Assembly (NCBI RefSeq): GCF_037975245.1
Contig: NC_092572.1
Coordinates: 27,821,989-27,885,988 of the forward strand
Source of the DNA: Apostichopus japonicus
Taxonomy: Eukaryota; Echinodermata; Holothuroidea; Aspidochirotida; Stichopodidae
Length of the DNA stretch: 64,000 bases
Reading direction: 5' to 3'
Shown here piece after piece: positions 1 through 14,000 of this stretch (its first letter is position 1; each line of letters opens with the position of its first letter). The position numbers and the translations under genes are program-made. The notes beneath the pieces were generated by a model that saw only the letters and a program-made list of their open reading frames with translations, made no database searches and was not told the origin of the DNA.

Positions 1-1329
1 GGCCATGACAAATATATGGCCTACTTCCTAACCCTAATTCCTAACCCCTAACCCTACTCGCTAGCCCTACTTCCTAACCCCTAATCTTATTTTGCCGATT
101 CGAAGTAAGCTTTGCCATTCATATGGTACGGATTCTAAAGTAAGGCCAAGGCGGGAATTACTCACAGAAACTCCTTTTGTGTTTCTATTTTGTTAAAAAT
201 ACAATAGGTCTAGCCTGGGGCAATATTATTCTATGCTAGTCCTACAGTGCTTTGTACAGTACTTAACCCAGGGCCCATGCTAGGCTATATGTTACAGACT
301 ACAGTACTTACACTAGGGGCTTGATGGCCTAGCCTGGTTTGGCCTAGCATAATAATTTAGTTAGGCCTAACACATTTGAAGCCTACTTCGGCCTAACACC
401 AGGTGTTAATATAATAAGAGAATAACATGTAGGCTAATAAAAAGGCAAGGTTTAAAAAAAACGTTTTAAGGGGAGAAAAGTGCTCCTCCCCTTTAAGAAA
501 TTTTGCCTTCAGAAGGGGGCTTAGATTCAAAATGGTTCTATCATTTTCATTTTCTCAAACTTGTACTGTATGTTTATGCACTAGAAATTACCATTTCTTG
601 TGAAGAACCCAGAAATCAACATGTTTTGAGAAATTAAGCAAACTATATTTGGAAATAAAGAAAATGTGAACAATTTTTCTTCTTATTATAAATGTTTTAA
701 CTGACCCCTTTGTTAATTTAAAATCAGTACATTTAAAGATGTACTGCATCTTCTGCCAACCATAAACCTAAAAAGTAGCGGATCCAGGGTTTGGAGGAAG
801 GGGAACCAGTCATGAAGGCAAATCCCTCACATGGGAGCATTGGAGAAAGGTGCGCCTATGACAGGGGGGGGGGGACTGGGGCAGAATATAAGCAGCTTTT
901 GTTTGCAATTTTGACGGCCTTAGAATCATAATCAATACAATTTATCAGCAAATGGCAGCAATAATTGCCAAAAATAATGACTTAAATATAATAATAAATA
1001 AATACCATATATTAAAGTGCTGTTATCATGAAATAAAACATGCTCAATAGCACTGTACAAAGAACCAAAACCTGGAATATAAAATTACCAAACATGGTGA
1101 ACATGCCTTCAAATTTTTGGAAAATACAGAGGCTGTGGCTGGTTGAACCCCCACATAAATCTGCACCCATTAAGAATGGGGGGTTGGTGCTGATGTTGGT
1201 TTTAAAGTCATATCCTAGACACTGTCGAAGCTGACAAACTTTGTCCTATCATTCATTGACTCCATTCATAGGGCAGTTTTTAGTAACACAAAAACATAAA
1301 GATTTTTTTCCCTTTTCTTTATAATTCAG
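1..1329. other. Upstream or intronic sequence 5' of the HECT-type gene
   Basis: No exon is supported here. Bases about 24-90 hold irregular CCCTAA-like units (CCTAACCCCTAACCCT and variants) that resemble degenerate interstitial telomere-type repeat. Bases 190-400 are rich in TAGGCCTAG-like words. An 11-base G run lies at 864-874. The first exon recognised downstream starts in mid-codon, so at least one earlier exon of the HECT gene must lie here unrecognised or outside the window. Confidence 0.5.
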
Positions 1330-4300
1330 GGTCTTCAAAGAGGGGTAGACAATTTCGAGTGGAATGGAAGGGGACTCCTTTTCTTTTGAGAAGGTCCAAT
1401 CCAGACTACTTTCCATCACCTGCGGAATGTAGATTTTTGAAGGAGCAACACTTTGGTGAGAAGATCTTATTTTCTTATATGAACCAGGCTTTTGACTTTT
1501 ATTAAGTTAGAATCAAAAGATGGACATAGTTACTGAGTGAAATGAGTATTGTAATCGATGTATGGCACTGAATTACTAAACATCTTACAGTACATCGATC
1601 CATCTTTTGCCAGTCCTTATCGTGTTGAAATACTATCATACATAGAGTTATACTGTCCAAAAATGTATGATGGTGTGATGTACTTTGTCCGTGTATTACT
1701 AAAGAACTGGTCAAAATGCAAGTTCGGAAGCATGTTGATTATTTATTCATGGCACATGGCTCAAATTAGCCTCACTTAGCATTACTATATAATCTGCACT
1801 TCTCTTAATTACCCAATGTACGTAGCAGGCTAGTGCATTCTCAGTTACACCAGTTGTTTAAATCTTCAGTGTCCCTTTAATGTAACCACCATCCTGTGGT
1901 AGTCCTGCACGATACATACTTACCCAGATACTGTAGGGACCACGAGCAGTCATCATAGCATGAGTGCGTGTGTTTGAGACACTAGCTTGTATCAAACACT
2001 TAGCCGGCAAAATGGGAAATAATTATCTCAGCAAAATTTGCACTGTTTAATGACACAGTATCCCTTTCCCGCAGCTGTATATGAGAAATATATTAGCAAA
2101 CACGATAGACTGATACATTTACTGTATGTGCGTTGTGTCTTTTACTCTAGGCACCCCAGATACTCCATTTGAACCATTTAACCGCAACTGGAGTATCGAG
2201 ATGCTCAAGACAAAAATTTCAGAATTATACCCCGAGAAGTCTCTTGGGGTTATCGGCTTCAAATTTGGCAGGTGTGACAAAGGGAAGAAAATTCATCTAG
2301 TTGAGCCGGCAAATGTAAGGGAACTCGAGAAGGCAGTGGGGAGAGGGAAACTTGTAGTCATTCCTAACAATGACATTGGACTTACTTCGGTAAGTGTAAG
2401 ACGTATTGGGCATTGAATGAACATATACATGTGCAAGTTTCAGTGTGATCAGTTGTTCTGTGTTTTCATTTTAGCTTAATCTTTCCTTAAATTTCTAGTA
2501 TGTCTATAATTAACTGGTAATATTAATATATGTCAATAGACTTAAAAGGGCCTTTGTTCGAATGCGTCCAGCAAGTGCAGAAATTTCAATTGGTAATACT
2601 TCAGTTGATGATATCATAACTTAATTTAAGGTACAGTATACATGAGTTTGTAGAAGATATCTTTGAGTTCTAGGTAAACAATACAATGAAATAATACAAT
2701 GACAGTATGCTACCGTAAGTGCACTCTTTCTAAGACTGTGTTATCATACTGTACTTTAAGTTTTAATTGAACATCCGGGAATTATCAACCACATTCTAGG
2801 ATTGATGGATACAATTCACTGTTAAAATTACTCAATGATTTATTTAGAAAATCATTCATTGCAATCACAATTTCCAAATTTTACTTTTTTCCTTTTTGTG
2901 TTAAAATGTTGCAATTCGTTCACCATAAGCCTTTGTGTTTACAGTACCTCATATTTTTTCATAATTTGTTTTTAGTAATTTTTATAAATGTTGTACAGTA
3001 CCTATTACATTGTTTCTTACAGATTGAAAGTAGCAATAGACTGGAAGAATCTGGAACTCCAACTGTCACCTTTACTACACAGGATGGACAAAGAAGATCA
3101 TCAGGTAAGCAAGTGATATCTTTTTTGGTTGCAACTATATGATTCACCTATCCATTGCAATTGACCTGAAGCTAGACTAGCAATACTGTCGCCAATATAA
3201 GTCATGTAACACTTCTATCGCCGTAGTTCACTAACCTAACCATGGCCTAAGAGTCAATGGTCATGATCTGCTTTAAAGAGTCACATAAGATCCAACCATA
3301 GACGTCAAGTGGTTCTCTGCCTTTGCAACATGATGCACAATATTGTTCCGGTTCTTTTAAGGATCAGGGATATTGCATTAGGCAGGGCATCATGAGGAGA
3401 CAAGAATATTGGACTCTGGATATAACGTTAAAGGGTACTGTAGATGCAGTCACCACAATTTACCTACAGTAGGTATATCCTTGTAACCTAATACATGTAC
3501 GCTATGTTTCTTTTCTATCATGTCACGTGACAATATTTTTGTTACTGGATCGCTAAATTCATGCAGGATAAATACCTTGGTTTACCTTAAAGATAAAAGT
3601 GACAATTCCACATTCAAGAAAAGATAAGATTTTCTTAGTAAATGCTTTTAATGGTTTTCTGTTTACACATCCGAAAGAATGGAGTCAATTTGATGTCCTG
3701 AAGTGTTGTAAAATACCGCTTAAACTTGTCATTTTCTTGTTAAAAAAATGAGCATTTTGCGAAAAGCAGTATGGTGATCATGTGGTCTAAATCAACCTGT
3801 GACGAGACAGAGGGTTTGATGGACAGCTTATGTCCGTTTATGACCAGGGTTGAAGGTTATGTGTTGCTGCCGTGCCACACCATGTGCGTGTATGTAGTCT
3901 AAAGGTGCCTGCAACTAAAATACAGGGCCCAAATGTTGATTTAGTCATGTGAAAAGAGGCAAGGCAAAAAGAGCTGGATAAAATTCAAGTAGGGTATTTT
4001 TAGAAACCGTAGCAATGATAGTTATTGTACATTGTACCGGGCCCTGAAGGGGGGGGGGGCAACCAAATGGTATCAATCATGAGAAAAGAGACAAGGATAA
4101 TTCTTTTTGCGGTACACCTACAGTATTAGACATTTGGTATCCCAAAATACTAATTGCAGCAACTTTATATTGTACCGAGCCTGTGTAGGCAGCAATCAAA
4201 GAAAGGCCCTTCGGCCCACACATAATTCATTTATGTGAAAATGAGCAGGATAAATCTTTTAGTTGCATTGGACTCCTTGGACATTGGGGTATCCAAAAAT

Positions 4301-7300
4301 ACCAATTACAACAACTTTATGATGTAACAGGACCCATGCAGACAGCAGCCAGAAAGGGCCTGTGGCCCACACATGATATTTAATCATGTGAAAAGAGAGC
4401 AGGATGATTTTTTATTGGTGCTGGACCCTATTTTTTTTGGGTATACCCAAAAACCTATGACTGCAAATTTATCCTCTACCATGGCCCAGACAACCCCCCC
4501 TTCCCCCAAAAAGGCCCATACATTATTTAACCATTTGCAAAGACCCAAGGATAATTCTTGTAGTTGCATTGGACCCTTTACCCATTGGAGAAAACCAAAA
4601 ATTGCCCATCTACAACTTTTATCTGTACCGTGACTCAGGCAACAGCCATAAAGGGCCCATGTCCCACATATGATTTGATTATGTTAACAGAGAGCAGGAT
4701 AAGTCTTTTAGGGGTGTTGGCCTCATTAGTCATTGCCGTATTCAAAAATACCAACGACATCATTTTTTCCTGTAACAGGGCCCATGCAGCAACCTTAAAG
4801 GCCCAATTGCCCACACAGGAATTAATCATGTTAAAATAGACAAAGGGCCCGAAATTCTTATTGTTAGAAAAATTATTCTGATTTACCAATAATTCAACAG
4901 AAAATTCACCTCATTTTCGATTTTAACACATTCATGAAGGATCAGTTTATTATCACTCCTGTTTTATGAGCAACATTTATCGTTGCTTATATGGTTAAGA
5001 TTTTTGCTTGCTTGCTGCAACTCCATGGAGTTGCCGCCAGTGAACAAAATGCAATCTCTTGCTGAGAGGAAATCTTTGTAGAAACCATTGCAAAATTCTT
5101 TACATTAATTATCTGTTTATGTCATTTATTCTAGTGCTATTCAATGTCATTGCATTGTTTGCAAATTCTTAAATTCATATAACTTATGGAGGCGCAAAAT
5201 CAGTATTTTAGTCTCAATTTGTTTATACCTTTCCTGATGTCCTATTTGAAAAATTCAAAAAGTATGTTATTTGGTAGCATGTAAACTACAGTGGATGTAA
5301 GAATTGGAATTTTTTTTTCTGTCTCTATTTTTCTACTTTAAATATAGAATGTTTAACGTTCTGAAAGTCATGAAAAGTACCGTACTTGAAAAGGAAATTC
5401 AAGGAGCTTTGTTAGATTTAGCTGGTGTTTCAGAATACTGTTGGGAGACTTGTATACCCTTTGAGCTTGTAAAATACTAGTTATGTCTTATCTTCATTCC
5501 CTTTCTACTTGACATCAAAAGCACTCATGACAGCCTCAACATCAACATCACCTGCTAGAGTAACAACACCAACAGTACCTGCCACAGCTTTAGAACCAAA
5601 TACCCCTACTTCAACAGCCACAGATACCGCTACCTCGCAGCCAGCTGGACCATCAACGATGGTGTTAGGTAGGTCTTAAATTTATTTAGAAGACACGGGG
5701 GGACTAAGGTACAAGTATGTAAACATTTTACTTGCTAAAGTATAGTTATCTTAAAATTGAACAAGGAAATGATGAATGTTTGTCATATATTATTTGAAAG
5801 TTTCCCTGGGTTAGACAGCAGTCAACCACACTATCCCACCCCACCCTCTCCCAAATGGTATTAATATACTGTACCTATGTGGGATTGTGGGCATCACCCA
5901 GCATCAAGTCTGAATATTTTCACAACTGCAAATTTGGGTGGTTGACATATACCCACTGATAGTGTTTTGGTTATATATTGTAATGTAACTGTCATTATGC
6001 CATGAGGGGAGAGCCACATCAGTTACTATTATTTGGTAAACAAGTAAGTTTAACAATCCTAATGAAAGTTTGTTTGGTGTGTTGATGTCTGGTGCAATTA
6101 GCAGAATCCTTTTGATTTTGTGGATATGATAAGTGGATAGGGCAGAATTAGTTATTATGTGATGTCAGTTACTCTGCAACAACATCTGATTTTAGTCACC
6201 TTCACTACAAAGTCATTGGAAGTAAGCGTTCAAGTAAATGAAGGATGTGGAATGTCCCAGTTATTTTAAAATTAAATGACAGATATATTGGTAAGACACA
6301 GTGCACAGTGAATTGCGGGTAACCCCAAAATTGAAATAACCGCATATTATAAATACAGCAGGTGTCATTGAGAACTGTCTCTATAAACAATAGGAATCAT
6401 CTGTTCTTTCGGATACTGTTAGTCATTTTCTGTATTTAACAAAGAATTGAAGTGCTAATTGAGCAAAGACCTACTGCATTAACTAAGTTGGTATAATCTA
6501 TAAAAAAAATATTGACAGTTTAAGCTGTTTATAAAAAATACCTTGTAATGACTTTTTTGTGTCGGTTCACCCTAAATTATTGTATGTAAAGTCTGTATAG
6601 TATATATTTGAACAGTGTTGGACAAAGTATGTGGTCTAGCACCGTGTTGTTTGTTTGAGTTCTTGATTTAAGTATGCCTTTTTTTCTCTTGAAAAATTAT
6701 GTAACAGACAAAGTTGCAGTACATGTAGACTCAATCAATACTGGACTTAGTAATCCAACTTTCGTAAATCACTTCATTTCTTAGTAACATACTGCTTGGT
6801 GAATGCATTATATAGAAATAGTTTCCAGTTCATCAAATTGTCTCTACTTATTTCTTAGATGCCGCTGCTGACGATGAGTTACCAGATTTTGACTTGCAGT
6901 TTAATGTCATGTATGGTAAATATATTCATCCCTCATTTTCAAAATCTGCATCATTATCACATAATCAACTTCTACCTCATTATTTGTACACATATAAATG
7001 GTAACAAAGAACAGATGTGTATGCACAAATATATTGAGAAGGATACTATTACAGTTCTCATACTTGGTATGTAGATACCGCATTTTCATAAGAAAAACTC
7101 CCTTGACTTTGATGGCAGTTTAAGGTTATCTAAGGTCACCAGTGGTCAAACTTTCAAAACCTTGTGAACACATTATCTCAAGATACAGTAAGAAGCATGG
7201 ATACTTTTCATATGTAGCATGTGGTTGTGTTGCATTAAGTAGGAGAACCCCATCATTTCTTTGTGAAGGCCAAAGGTCATCTCAGGTCATCAGAGGTCAG

Positions 7301-10300
7301 ACTGTTAAAAAATCTGCCAAAAATATTTTGCCCTACAATTACCTTACTGAAATGTAACCCAATGCCTCTCTTGCATTCTGGTTGTTCCTCAAAGAAGGTT
7401 TAACTTTAAAATTAGTATTTATATTGCCCTTTCTAGGTGAGTAGATGACTCATGATGTTTTTCATGGAGGTAGGGATGCACTGGATATCTGGTCCGGCTG
7501 GACTATGTGACCAGACAGTAAACAATATCCATGTCTGTGTCCGGCTAGATCTTTCATGAAATACGATCGAATCTTTCACAGATTCTGGGCAGAATTAATT
7601 CTTAGAAGGTGGTGGTACTGTAGTTTCATAAATACATGTATCATCTTTCCCCATTGTTTTTTTTTTTAAATGTGTATTACATAATAAGAGATTGTCCAAG
7701 GTATGGTAGGTTAGGTGTTCATTTCACTTTTAATGTAAGTTGATTGTGGTTTCTTAAAATTTAGACAAGTTAAAAATTATTCACATCTAAAATTACCAGA
7801 ACTGACAGTGAAGGCAATTTCAAAGTTAGTCTATCCCCAGTTATCACACACAGAAAAGTATTAAAATGTTGTTGTTGATTAATCATTTGAATGGATGAAC
7901 AGCCACATTGATGTCACTGGAAACAACCATTCAGAACATGTTTCCATTAAAATACTCAAGCAAAGTAATTTATTTTGCTGTTGTTCAAAAGCCTCAAATA
8001 TGTGATTTTGAAGATTTTTACATCTTTTCACCATGAAATTTGACATTTTGCTTTGGAACCAAGTAATGTTCTGGATTTTTCCAGACCCTACATACAGTTA
8101 TCACACCAAAAAGCTTCATCAATTTTCCAGTGCCTCATTTTGTGTGATTCTTTTTGGAGATAAAGCTGAGGTACAACAAATTTTATAATATGAATATCCA
8201 CCAAAGTAAGCTGGGAGCAAAATGCATGCACTGACAGGGTGTCCACACAGTAGGGAAAAAAGGTAAAGTCTGGAATTTTTGTACGATCTTGAAAGTCCAT
8301 GAATTGTGTAATATAGGTCTGGAAAAAATGCCATATGGTCTTGAAAATTAAAAACTTACACTTAAGGTACTTGAGATCATGTTGGTATGTGTGTCCAGTG
8401 TCCACAGTGTCTAAATGCATTAAATCAAGTTTGCAGTTTTATTTCTTCCCAACATAAAGCTTTCTTATTCAGTCTTAAAAATGGCCATTCTGGTCTTGAT
8501 AAAGTCTTGAATTTCAGTATCTCGAAAGTGTGGTATCCCTGTAAAGAACTTTACTGCTAGGATTTTACCATACATAATGAGCATTTTTTAAATTTTATTT
8601 TAAGATCCATTTGATACAGATCCTCCTCCTAAAAGTGGAACAAATGAGATGGAACAGGACGTAAAGCAAGGTACAGACAGATTAAAAGTTTTTCACTGAG
8701 TTTGGCTTTTGATTACAGTGGCAAGATTTGGTATCATAACAATCTGTATCTGAGTACAGGCCGAAGTATGTAGGTATTTGAGAAGATTATGGAGAGGTTT
8801 TTCTATGTGTTGTGTACAAATAGACTGCTGTTCTTGTGTCAAAGGTCATGATAGGTCAAGGCAGGTTAGAATGCAATTCACAATAAATTGTCTCAGTCTA
8901 TTGAAAAAGAAGCTATAATCAAGTATGTATTTTATAAACATACTTGAGCCATTTGATCTGGGTGTATCATATATGTACTTTTACAACAAGATTAGTTAAA
9001 GTATGCAATTCCAAAGATATTTTTCTGATGGATCTGCTACTGAGGCCAGCTACTACTAGAATCTTCGGTGTACCCCAGTATATTGACCTTACATATGAAC
9101 TGTATGGAACAGAGAACTACTGCTGTTCACAAAATAGATGCAGTACCAAGTGATGAACTGTGGATGGCCTAAAAATAACATGAAAAGAGGATTTAACATC
9201 TGACTTCATAGCTCCGTTGGCAAAGCAAGCATAGAAAGTGGGAGGTCCCGAGTTTGAAATATATTAGAGTCATTTTACTTTCACCACTTCCATACTTTTG
9301 GTGTTATGTACAGTATATATAGCATTACATATACTAACAATAATCACAGTGTAGCAGTGTAACTCCTAAAGTCTGTTGCACACCTCATTGACATTGACAT
9401 CATTTATTTCCATCATCAATTAAATACAATAATGTTGAGCGTAACATTTTTAAGCTCACAGAAAGCACAATACAATATAGAGACAACATTCAAGATTAAA
9501 TGGAAATGGAGAAAAAAGAAGCAAAATGCTTATAAATACTTTCCCCAAACCTAAAGTAACACATCTCAATTCAACAGTCACATGCATGATAGCAGTGTGC
9601 ATGTCTTCACTATGGAGACCACCTCAGTGAAGCCTGTATTAAGTGACATTATAAATGCCATAAAATATGTTGATTCTGCTCGTCTGACAGATTGCCATTT
9701 TACTGTGGTTTTAGCAATGAGCAGTGTTTTGTATATTATCCAGTCAGGATACTTGAATGTACTGTATGTATGTTACTTTTCAAATGAGGAAAAACTATGG
9801 AAGAAAAGCATGTAAGTAGCTCAGAAAGTCAACTACATGCATAGAAGTCAGTTACAGGTTTGGCAGCAGCCAGTCACATTCGTATGATCATTGGATTTGA
9901 CAGAAAACTAGGTCAGGATAAGAAAATCATGAATCTGAAGGTTATATTGAGTTTACATCTTGTCGAATATGGGCTGGCTCATTTTTCAGTGAGTTACATT
10001 GACTGATTTGCATTGTAATTTATCTATGGTTTTTTGTAATCTTTGCAGCTTTCTTAGAGTTGAACATGAGTCTGTCTGGAGAAGTGGAGGTCACAATTAA
10101 GCGTGAAGAGGTGGTTGACTGTCTCTTTAACATTCACACTAATCCTGAGATTTGTAAACAAAAGATGAAAGTTTGCTTCGAAGGGGAGTCTGGAGATGAT
10201 TTTGGTGGCCTTACAAAGGAGGCTCTCACCCTTTTCTGGAACAACGTAACAAAGGAATTCTTCACTGGTGAACATATCACTGTACCTGGCCTGCCACTTC

Positions 10301-11097
10301 ACCGCCTTCGCAAAGAGGAGTGGAAGTTCCGATCGCTTGGCAGGATTTTGACTCATACTGTTGCATTAACAGGTGCATTACCCTGTCGACTTTCCCAGTC
10401 AGGAATTATTGCTATGGTGTTTGACAGTGGTGTAAATCCAGAGTATCTCTGGAAGGACTGCCTCATGTTTGTTTCACCTGCAGAAAATGTTTTAATTTAC
10501 AAGGCTTTAAATGACTTTGCCTCACTGACACCTACCTTGTTGGATCGCCTTACTACATTTTTCAGTGTAAATGGCTTACTTGAAGTGCCAAAAAGAGATG
10601 AAATAAGAGACCAACTTTTGGCAATTGCAACAGAGAAGCTGGTGAAGTCTCCAAGCCGTTTCTACGCTCTGATGAGGGAAGGCATTCCAGAAGCACACCT
10701 CGGTCTGTTCTGGCGTCATCTTTCTCTGGAACACGTGTCGTACATAATGGACTCACAGAGACCTACTCCATCAAGAGTTGTAGAAGCTCTTCGTACCGCT
10801 GATGACTTGAGACCTCAAGAAGAGTGTGTATTATATTTCTTAACGGAGTATATACGATCACATGACACTGATGATCTTCTTAACTTTTTACTGTTTGCAA
10901 CTGCATCAATCCACCTGCCAGAAGGAGGAATAACAGTGTCTTTTGTTGCCACCTCAGGACTGCTGCGCAGGCCAGTGGCACATACTTGCTCCAACACACT
11001 GGAAATCAGCACAGCATACAACAGCAGCCAAGAATTTAAACGGGAAATGAATTTGTATTTAAGAGATAAGTATTCCTACCAATTCACACTTCCATAA
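1330..11097 (+). CDS. HECT-domain E3 ubiquitin ligase, G2E3-like; 5' end not found
   Basis: Exons inferred at 1330-1455, 2151-2389, 3023-3104, 5522-5668, 6859-6915, 8605-8670 and 10049-11097, ending in TAA. Each has AG/GT borders and the phases join without a stop, giving about 588 residues plus an unseen start. The last exon (about 350 residues) is a HECT-like domain. It has the N-lobe pattern FEGESGDDFGGLTKEAL and, 36 residues from the end, HTCSNTLEI, where the Cys is the expected ubiquitin-thioester residue. HECT enzymes accept ubiquitin from E2 on this Cys and pass it to substrate. Exons 1-2 encode a compact basic/aromatic module (PFNRNWSIEMLKTKISELYP, later RGKLVVIP) that I do not recognise. 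Exons 3-6 encode a Thr/Ser/Pro-rich, then acidic linker. The HECT domain most resembles the divergent ones of G2E3-like proteins. Substrate is unknown. Confidence is high for the gene and moderate for the subfamily. Confidence 0.88.
3945..4860. repeat. Diverged ~150-bp tandem repeat, about six copies
   Basis: Successive blocks beginning near 3945, 4077, 4229, 4380, 4526 and 4673 share the same order of words: ATCATGTGAAAAGAG, GCAGGAT, TTGCATTGGA, ATCCAAAAATACCAA, ACAACTTTAT, then GGCCCACACAT. Units are 130-151 bases and clearly diverged. The array lies in the intron between exons 3 and 4 of the HECT gene, and a G run (4049-4059) interrupts the first copy. Open frames here on both strands are repeat artefacts. 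Confidence 0.75.
9200..9300 (+). repeat. tRNA-derived SINE-like segment
   Basis: TAGCTCCGTTGGCAAAGCA resembles a tRNA A box, and GGTCCCGAGTTTGAAA about 30 bases later resembles a B box, as in tRNA heads of SINEs. No clean cloverleaf or intact anticodon arm could be drawn, so this is called a degenerate SINE head, not a tRNA gene. It lies in the last intron of the HECT gene. Confidence 0.4.
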
Positions 11098-14000
11098 ACA
11101 GTCTCCCTTTCCGTATTTCTTTGTTCATGTACGTGTTGAATTTTTTATTACATTTAATTCAGGGTTGCCATGCACTAGCCATCACCTTAAGTTTTTAATG
11201 TTTCCTACATTCCATCCATTTCTGGCAACTATTTTTGCATACACTATTTTGATACTTTGACATTTTGTAGTAGCCATTTGTTTAAATTTTAGATTCACTT
11301 GTAGACGTCAATTCTTGCCCTGTTGTTTATTGATACATGTTTATTATAAAGTAAATGCTTAAAGGGTGCCAAATAAGTCAAGTCTAAATGCTTTATTTTC
11401 ACAAAGATGCAGAGGGGTTCCAAGTGACATTTCAAGATTAACTTTTCTTAAATCAATTTCACATTAATATATCAGTGTTTTATTCTTCCCAATTATTGAT
11501 AAGTATCTGGTCTTTCCTTATCGTTTTTCTGTTTAGATCTAAGGACAATTTAACATAGCTTCCGTTTAAGAATAATGTGCTTACAACTCAAATAGACAGG
11601 AGCAACTCACAAATGTGCTGAATTTATAAAAAAAAAAAAAGGTCTCAACAAAAGACAAGTTGCAAACTTGGTGACCTGATGTAGATGAGCTATGTAATGA
11701 CCCAAGAAGTCATTAACATCTACCTGGTAGTAAAGCCTCTCCTTTTCAGCTTCAGTTTATGTTTGTAATGTCACTTTAGGTATTAGCACGTATGTTATGA
11801 GAAATCTTATACATCTTCTTTACTTTCTTATCAATTACCATTGCTCTTTTATTTTAGTGCTGTTCCATTTAACTGCAAGGATCACTCTCATAGTCAAGGT
11901 AATCTCTATAACAAAGATTCTTGTATAAGCATTAATTATATTTCAGTAAGAACATTGTTTTCATAAAGACGAGATGGACACAGACAGCTGTTATCACAGA
12001 GCAATATATTCCACCAACACAGTGATAGTGTTGTTTTGTTCATACCGCAGACTCTCATTTCATTCAACGTGAATTGATCTGTATTAGTTTGAACTTAATA
12101 ATCTTTTTGTACTTTGACTTTAAATATGATACTTGACATTTTCTATCAAAGTTGCATTGGCTGACCCAAATGGATATTACCAATGAAATACCTCTAACTG
12201 ACATACATGATCCTTTAATATTTTACAAAATGTGTGGGTTGTGGTTATACTTTTGAATAGTCCACATACCTTTAAGTACCATTGCATACTGATTAACTAT
12301 GAACGTTACCTGTACCTCTTAATCTCTTTTGGACGTGTCTCCAGCTGCTTTTTACAATCAGTTGCATGTAAAGACATACTTCATATTTCATTTAGGACAA
12401 ACCTTGTCATGATACCATTACAGAAATATCTTGTTTTCAGGCCCTTACCAAAAGTTTATATTCCAACTTGCCAAAATATTGAAGTATGATCGGTGCATAT
12501 CAGGCTCACATTAGCCTTATGAAAGTCACTATTAAGTACCTTAATCCATCAAAAATAAGAACAAGCAAAACTACGCACATAATTTCAGCAAATGTATTCT
12601 GCCTTACTCATGATTTTTAGCTTTGCCTTTCTAATATATGAATTTCACATATTATGTAAAGTATCAGCAGTGATGTAATATCCTTTTTTGGTAACTTTGT
12701 GTGCTATCGGTGTTTTCTTGCCTTTATAATAAATTTTGTTTTTAATAGAGACAAACTTTTTTATCTTTCTCATCATATGTCGTGCAGGTTTGCAAATCAT
12801 TTTAGTGACAACTTTTTGATTTGATTGAAGAGAGCAAACCAATAAGTCAGAATTTGAGAAACACTACTTAAACTGGCTGTGGGCTGAACAAGTTACATTC
12901 AGTTCACCTTTCCATTGGTGTTGTAAAACATCACAAAGGATGTTTAGGAAGGGTAAAACAAGAAATTTGACAGGATCAGCTGATGTTTCACACTTGAGTA
13001 AGGGCGACTGCTTATGCCATTTTAAAGAGTTTCAACAAGATCATCCCTGAATTTAACACCATTACATTTCCATCATCAAAGGCATTGACTACGCCTTATG
13101 TTTCTGGCATGTGCATAATAGATTATTCCCATCTTTTAGCCTGCCTCTCCTTAAAATACTCAAATAGTAGTTATGAATATGGTAAGTGCCAACTAAATGA
13201 GTTGTATGTATTTGCACTAGTCCTCATTTTATTTGTTCAACATGAATGTAGTTCATAGTTCATACTGCCGTAGATTTCCACGACCCTTAAAAAAATTAAA
13301 AAAAGTCAAATGATTTTGCAACATCCCATATTATTGCTGACCAGAAGTGCACAGGTATTGGAATATTCATTAATGCATGCTTCTACATACAGTATAAGGT
13401 TGAAGTTCAAACCATATTTCACTTCCTAAGTGATGATATTTATTTATATTTATATCTAATTGATTCAAGGAAACTTAACCTCTATGAAAAACAATAGCGA
13501 TCAGCTACTTACCAAGGACTACATATATACAAATTTTCACTTCTTGAGATCTGGTGTTTACAAGGTTTGAGAGTTTTCACTCTTGACCTTGAATGACCTT
13601 TGACCTGCATGAAAAACAATAGGGATCATCTACTCACCAAGGGCTATCTACAATGCAAGTTTGAAGTTCAAGCAACTTTCCCTTCTTGAGATGGAGTGTT
13701 TATAAGCCAAGGCGTCACACACGCACACACAAAGTAAAGTGAATTACAGCAGTACCAACATCTGTTAGGCAAAATAAGCTTTACATTTGGAAAAATATGA
13801 GAAATAGCCTTTGATGAAAACAATGATTTTAGAAAAAGGATTAATTTTCCAGAAGACCTTGAACAGCTCAGGAAAACTAGATATTTCCATTAAGTTAACA
13901 TTGTTTTTATATGTGTAACATAAGTCAGGGATATTCAGTGACTTTGTGTTACATGCCTAGCTTTCTCTGAAGATGATGTTGAATGCAGTTAACCTAAATA

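Noticed and set aside
24-90. Chromosome end (telomere)
   Set aside because: The CCCTAA-like units are few and irregular, and a gene follows directly; degenerate interstitial repeat is more likely.
10054-10356. 100-codon minus-strand frame
   Set aside because: Shadow of the HECT exon on the plus strand.
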